Source of the DNA: Sphagnum compactum
Lineage: Eukaryota; Bryophyta; Sphagnopsida; Sphagnales
Length of the DNA stretch: 64,000 nucleotides
Direction of reading: 5' to 3'
Assembly: GCA_965153455.1 (NCBI GenBank)
Contig: OZ234494.1
Span: 12,214,001-12,278,000, forward strand
Made by a program: the position numbers and the translations under genes. The notes under the pieces were generated by a model. It made no database searches and was not told the DNA's origin. It was given only the letters and a program-made list of their open reading frames with translations. This document shows positions 58,542-64,000 of this stretch, one piece after another (positions within the stretch are counted from its first letter, which is position 1; every line of letters begins with the position of its first letter).

Positions 58542-61500
58542 ATGGCAATAGTGACAGGAGATCGGTATCTGGATCTGCTCTCCAGATTTATCGAACAGCA
58601 GGCAGGGGCGCTCTTAGATGGTGGTCTGGTGCTCAAGCTCAACCCTGTGGGCTTGCACTATGTGCAAACGCGGTTGGAAGCGCTCCAGGAGTTGGAACAG
58701 CTCCGTAGTGGAGCTCCGGTGGATTACCTGAGAGCGTATGTGGCGGACCTCGGTGACCATAGAGCCTTGGAACAGCTGCGAAGGGTGCTGCGCTTGCTCG
58801 GCTCTCTACAGGTGGTTGCGGTTTTGCCGCCTCCGGCTCGAGACCCGACTCCCATCACGCTGCGCCCATTTTCGCGCCTGCGCTCTTTGGAGTTGCGAGG
58901 TTGTGATCTCTCTACTTCGGCTGCACGGGGGCTGCTGGAGTTGCGTCCCATCCTGGAGAAGCTCATCTGTCATAATTCTGCAGTTAAGCTCCTTCCCGAA
59001 TCCATCTTGATCCTTCTACCATGTCTTGCACCATTTTTGGGGGTTTGTTTTCTTCTCTCTCCGCTCCTTATTTCGCACCCATCATCTTCTCGAGAACCTC
59101 GTCCTCAGGAGAATCAATCTGACCGTCCGTCCAGTTTATTTGAGCCTTTGGGCGGGGGGAGCGAACCGCTCTGCTCACAAAGAAACAACCGTCAAGCTGC
59201 TTTAAATTTCCTTCCAAGTGTGTGTTTAGAGACCTTTAGGAATGTAGGATCTCGTGTAAGCTGTAGCATTTTCTGCATCTTCGGCTGCTGTTTCTTGCCC
59301 TTCACATGTTGTGCTGAAGAGGAAAAATCCTTCAATTTTCAAGGGTTTTAGGGCTAATTGTTCCACTCTAATGCATTGCAACTCTTCTCTTCAGTCATCT
59401 GGTAGCAATTCATGCACAAATTTTGTTAACCATAATGTTTTCACACTTTGGATTCATCACTCTATCAAACTATTGATAGAGTCAGAAGTCTGAAGTCTTG
59501 GCTTTGCTCCGAGTTGTATCATCTTCCTCTCCTTTTTCAATGTTCAGCATGTGAAGCCAATGGCAAGAGTTGGCAAAGTCCCACAATTATGTGAATGGAG
59601 TGAGATTTCATTTCTTGTGGTCACCAAACCTGTGGCCTAAGCAAGAAATCCCTGCAAATGCAACTCCAAATTGATGAAATATTGGCAGCAGTGGATTGAA
59701 ACAGATATGAAATAAGACATCAAAGAAATTCCATCACTTTTGTTTCTGGCAGTGCCATGCTCTTACTTCAGGGGTACAGACTACAGACCTGGCAGTAAAT
59801 TTGACCTGAACACAAAAATGTGGCCACTGTCATGTCAAAGAGGGCAACAGTCTTAGGTCATAATGAAGAGGCATGAATATGCAGTGGCCATTTCCCATGG
59901 ACACTTTGCTTTTGTTTGGGATACTGCTGTGCTTCAATTTGCAGTATAGTTGACTGTAAGCCCTAATCTAGGTGAATGCACAATGCTGTCATCATTGGCC
60001 ATGGAACATGCCCTAAAGCAGTCATATTGATTGAGGATTTCTTCTCTAGAGCAGGTAGGGTTGAGCATCCCATAACTTGGTTTCTTTGTATAGGAGAAGG
60101 GTCTGCTTTTAGACCGTTCACCTGCATAAAGGAACATGTGAGATTTTTGAAATTTTTTTAAAACAGGATGCTTATGAAATCATAAGGTCCTGTTGACCAT
60201 TGAGCGGGATCTTACACAGGTCATAAGATGCCACATGAGGTTATGTCTGAAAATTGACATAAACTAACACAGCTAAAATCTTGTCAGTTCTTTATGGTCT
60301 TAGCTGGTCCCACATCTGATTCATGGAGATGCTGGGGACTAATAGTGTTTGTAAGCTTACTTTTCCTAAGAACCCTACACAGAGGGACTAATTGATATCC
60401 CTTGAAATTTTGCAGAGTGTTTTGCGTCATATTTTTGTTGAGCGGACAGTTGAGATACAGGATGCACAAGTGTGGAGCAGATTGGCAACGGCAGCATGCC
60501 CATGCAATGGAATGGTCCTTATGGATGAGTCCTTGCAGCTGCTCCCTGCTGTTGAAGCCTTGGATCTGAGCAGGAATAACCTTGCTAAAGTGGCCAACCT
60601 CCAGAAATGCTTGAGGCTCAAGTTTCTTGATCTTGGGTTTAACCATATCACATCAGTGGCATCTTTAAATGAGGTACAAGTTCAAATTTATCAAAATATG
60701 GCCATGGGTACTTAGTCCCTCCATTTATCTGTACTGTCTTGGCAAGCAGGGAAGAAGAACTGCACAGTTGTCCATTCAGATTTGCACAGTTTATGATCGT
60801 CATGACATTTGCTGTGTCCTGATATAAGGTTATGGGGGTCACTCATGCAGGTAGTGGGTAACATCACCAAACTGGTTCTGAGGAACAATGCATTGGCTTC
60901 AACAAGAGGGATTGAAAAACTCTATTCGTTGGAAGCTCTTGACCTTTCACATAATATCATCTCCACCTTTCGTGAAGTAGAGTTGCTTGGTGGTGTCCCA
61001 GCACTTCACTCCTTGTGGCTAGAGGGCAATCCTGTCAGTGTCAGCACTTATTATCGAGAGGAAGTGTTTAGCTTTTTCTCTGATGCAAGTAAGGTAGGCC
61101 CACTTTGAAAGTATCAAGCATGCTTGTTTCACATTCTGTCATGAGTGGGGTGATAATTGATACCCCTACAAGTTTGGAGGCTATGCACAATATCTATCTC
61201 TGGTGTAACTAATATTTGTCAAACCCCTTGATTTTGCAGCTGGAATTGGATGGGAAGCTGATGACAAACATGGAATGGTGGGTTATGAGTAGAATAGTTT
61301 CTCAACGGACAAAGCAACGGGCTGGCTATGGTGTCTATGTCCCTGCAAAATCCCCACCCTTGTCATCATTTAATGCTGGCCAGCTGTCAAAAGCTACTGT
61401 AGTCCAACATCGGCCAGGACCCAGGGTACATGTAACTTAACACCACCCTCATGTTCTATCGTTGTATAACATGGAAGAAAGGTTGATGGCATGTAATCCT

Positions 61501-63202
61501 GTGGTCATGGACCTCACAGTTTTGATGTTTTTGTGCACATTTTTGTCATTAGGTTCTGCTTAACTAACTCCTGGACAAGTCCTTCAGGGGCTCTGCTTGG
61601 AAAGGGAGAAAGCACATAATGACCTGATGACCATTGAAGCACATTGGAATACTCCATTGTTTGGTCCTAGATGATTCTATTGTTCTAACGGTCTAGACGT
61701 TGTTCATTGTTATAGAGTTCCTCAAATTGTCACACAACTCCATTTCAAGGTTCTCAGTCTTTGAATGTGGATTAAAAGTATTTGCTGTCAAGTTCAGCTT
61801 TCCCACAATGAGCTGCTTGGTCAGAGTAGCTAAATTTGCTTGTTTTTGGTTTCACATTTGCAACCCATGGTGAACTTGTACTCTGTGCACACCATCCTGC
61901 TCCCTAGTAATGGCACATAAATTGAAACATTCTAGAAGATCTAAAGTGTGAGCTTCTGTAACAAAAAATAGAAATATGACTATGGCAATTTGTGGTTGAA
62001 GCCCTGTGGTTATTGATTAGATCCTCACATTCTGTGTGCTCTCTGGTCTGCAGAAAAAGAGCACACGACTGGCATCCATTGACGACACGAGTGGTGAGGA
62101 TTCGGCTGGAGCTGTTGACATCGTGCAACCAGATGTACAGCTGCCAGGTGCAGATAGTGAAGCCATCATGCCCGGGGTACCAGAAGTGACAGATCAAATA
62201 GATCCAGAGGTGGCCCAATTGATACAGCAAATTGAGAGCATGAAAAGAGAAGGTTCAAGCACATGGTTGAACAACCTTGATGGGTTTTGGGAGAACAGTG
62301 GGAGGAGGCCGAGCAGTGAAGAAAATTCTGAGCTGAACAGCAGCAGAGAGAATACTCCCAAGCAGAAAAGTCATCATTGGCACTGGATGAAGAGGAGAAA
62401 ACATGGAACAGGAGAGGTCAGGAGAAACCTTGAGGAACTCTTGGTCCCAAAAGGTCGACCCCATGACTCAAGAGACGTCCTGGAGAGTGCACCACCTCTG
62501 TTTGGAACCAAGGATGTTCGATTCAATGAAGAGGAGGAAGGTATTCTAGGCTCTTGGCAACCAAGAGATGATGGGGTTGATGGCCTGCCTGCATCACCAC
62601 CACACTATGACAGTGCTCTGTTGCACCGGCGCCAGCATTTGAATGCAGAGATGCTGCAACTGCCCCTTGACACAGGCTCTCCTACTTCCAGTGACAGTGA
62701 CAGCAATTCTCTCGATGGATCTCATGCTGCTGGCAGTGAAGGTGGACATGACAGCTCCTCCTCTGATGCAGATGAGGATAATGATGTCCAAACTGCTCCT
62801 CTTCAGACCAGTGATGATGCTGAGCTGTGGAAGGATAGTCATGCTGGGCCAAGCTCATCTGAGCCTGCTGAACCTACTCAAGCAGAGGTCAGTAAGGAAT
62901 CAAGCAAGTTGACAGCTAATGGGAGGGAGATGAAGCCATCTGAAGTACCTGAAACAGGCCAACAGTCACCCACATCTGCAGATGACATCATGGCAAGTGC
63001 TGGAGGAGGTACACCCCGACGAAGAAAGAAGCAAGCTCGGCGTATTGTGATACTGGAACCTGGAGCCAATCCGAATGAGCTTGTGAACTTTGGAGATAAG
63101 AGCCCTGCTACTGGAACAGGAGCATATCAGACTGGCGTTGCACCACGGCTTGCTGCTCCTCCAACATCACTTTTGAGGAGAGAATCGTCGCTTTCTTGTT
63201 GA
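58542..63202 (+). CDS. Leucine-rich-repeat protein, outer-arm-dynein light-chain-1-like plant family
   Basis: Exons: 58542-58982, 60416-60673, 60851-61093, 61240-61425, 62054-63202; 758 residues, all introns phase 0. Seen: a conserved N-terminal domain MAIVTGDRYLDLLSRFIEQQ, LVLKLNPVGLHYVQTRLEAL, APVDYLRAYVADLGDHRALE, then LRPFSRLRSLELRGCDLS, followed by LRRs of the SDS22/dynein-light-chain type (LPAVEALDLSRNNLAKVANL, LKFLDLGFNHITSV, ITKLVLRNNALASTRGIEKL, LEALDLSHNIISTF, LHSLWLEGNPV; about 180-295). The last exon encodes a long disordered Ser/Asp/Glu-rich tail with a basic RRRKKQARRIVILEP motif near the end. LRRs of this kind bind proteins; the cellular role of the plant family is not established. 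A second ATG four bases upstream (58538) is in another frame; 58542 is chosen for the family's MAIVTGDRYL start. Confidence 0.93.
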
Positions 63203-64000
63203 GAGTGTAAAATTTGCAGGTGATATGAGTGAACAGATGGATGTCCCAAATATTGGAGTGTGGTGCTTGGTGGAAGTGTATAGATTGGGAATTTATTCCA
63301 AATTTCAGGTAGGTAGTTTCTGTGTTGCCTCAGTGTAGGCTTGTGGTCAAGTTGGTCTCATGTCATGTCTAGATGTTTTACTTGCTTAGCTTGATGGCCA
63401 TGTACATAATGAGATTATGGAAGTTGCGGGGTACCTTCCTCAAAGTATGGTGAGTTTCTGAGATTGAGATGCTACCTTTACTGGAGTCAGATATGCAAAA
63501 CTGCATCTTCATATATTGTATTGGGCATGCTTTCACCAATCCAGTAGGAGAAGAGTGGTTGTTTTGGACAGGAAGTTTTCATCATCCTTTTGACACATTT
63601 CGATTCAACCCCTGTCCTTCATTCATCTCTTGCAGATGTTCACACGCAAGTACTTGTGTGCCCCGAGCTCAATTTACAGCTGGCACAAGTGGCAGGATGC
63701 CTGAACTTTTGCTTTTTGCAGTCCTTTCTGATCTTGTTTGCCAAGATGTTTGGTTTATTACTTCAGAACTATTCTCTGAGTTCAAACAGGTTGCAGCTTA
63801 GTAGCTTGGAAAGATTGGATTCTCTTTCTCGTTCTCTCTATTCTCACTCTGACACTTGCAGTTTAGGAGCATGCACATGCAGGTGACAGGATTGGAAGAA
63901 GATACCAACAAACATGACACTGCTGACTGCAAATGATATGGTACCCACCCCTTCCCCTCCTGTAAATCCCTAGTCTAGTTGGCTACAGTGAAGCAGCACC
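63203..64000. other. 3' flank of the LRR gene
   Basis: Probably 3' UTR followed by spacer. No gene, repeat or clear polyadenylation signal was identified. Confidence 0.45.

Noticed and set aside
58009-58642. Three overlapping minus-strand ORFs of 170-209 codons
   Set aside because: They read the complement of the purine-rich minisatellite and are Ser/Pro/Arg low complexity in all frames, with no domain.

Overview
This is nuclear DNA of a plant. The genes are split by GT-AG introns of about 70 to 1,430 bp, with T-rich tracts ending in 'tgcag' before the exons. The products are plant-type: callose synthase, a RABA GTPase, a transit-peptide isoleucyl-tRNA synthetase and a DUF3755 protein. Short TTTAGGG-type telomere-like runs also occur. 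I cannot fix the lineage. The wide AT-rich spacers and the gene set suit a land plant, possibly a seed-free one such as a moss, but that is inference. All exon models were built by eye from splice signals and reading phase, and every internal junction listed keeps frame.

Layout: (1) 107-4293 (+), last six exons of a callose synthase whose first half lies upstream of the window. (2) 8325-9455 (+), complete three-exon elongin C. (3) 9.5-15.9 kb, no convincing gene, but a 942-bp element with long terminal inverted repeats. (4) 16014-17495 (-), two-exon RABA (Rab11-type) GTPase with a tandem duplication in its intron and minisatellites upstream. (5) 20041-21905 (-), seven-exon DUF3755 protein. 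(6) 24348-30280 (-), TBC (Rab-GAP) protein, nine exons seen, first exon not found. (7) 33142-33530, 66-bp tandem repeat. (8) 33893-41380 (-), complete 21-exon organellar isoleucyl-tRNA synthetase. (9) about 42005-42925 (+), broken intronless copy of the OST48 subunit of oligosaccharyltransferase. (10) 43770-45632 (-), four-exon universal-stress-protein-like gene whose first exon and leader are partly duplicated just upstream. (11) 46.4-50.3 kb, decayed hAT-like transposon between two pieces of a 32-bp repeat array. (12) 50.3-58 kb, AT-rich and gene-poor. (13) 58542-63202 (+), five-exon leucine-rich-repeat protein.

The genes are unrelated housekeeping, trafficking and cell-wall functions, as expected in a plant chromosome arm; nothing suggests an operon-like cluster. 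Two concern membrane traffic (RABA and the TBC Rab-GAP), but no direct partnership can be read from the DNA. I found no rRNA or tRNA gene, CRISPR array or organelle insertion. The most notable items are the OST48 pseudogene with a telomere-like insertion, a TBC domain whose catalytic arginine is replaced by glutamine, the duplicated first exon of the stress-protein gene, which now encodes a short upstream reading frame, and a nearly perfect 66-bp repeat that stays open in frame.
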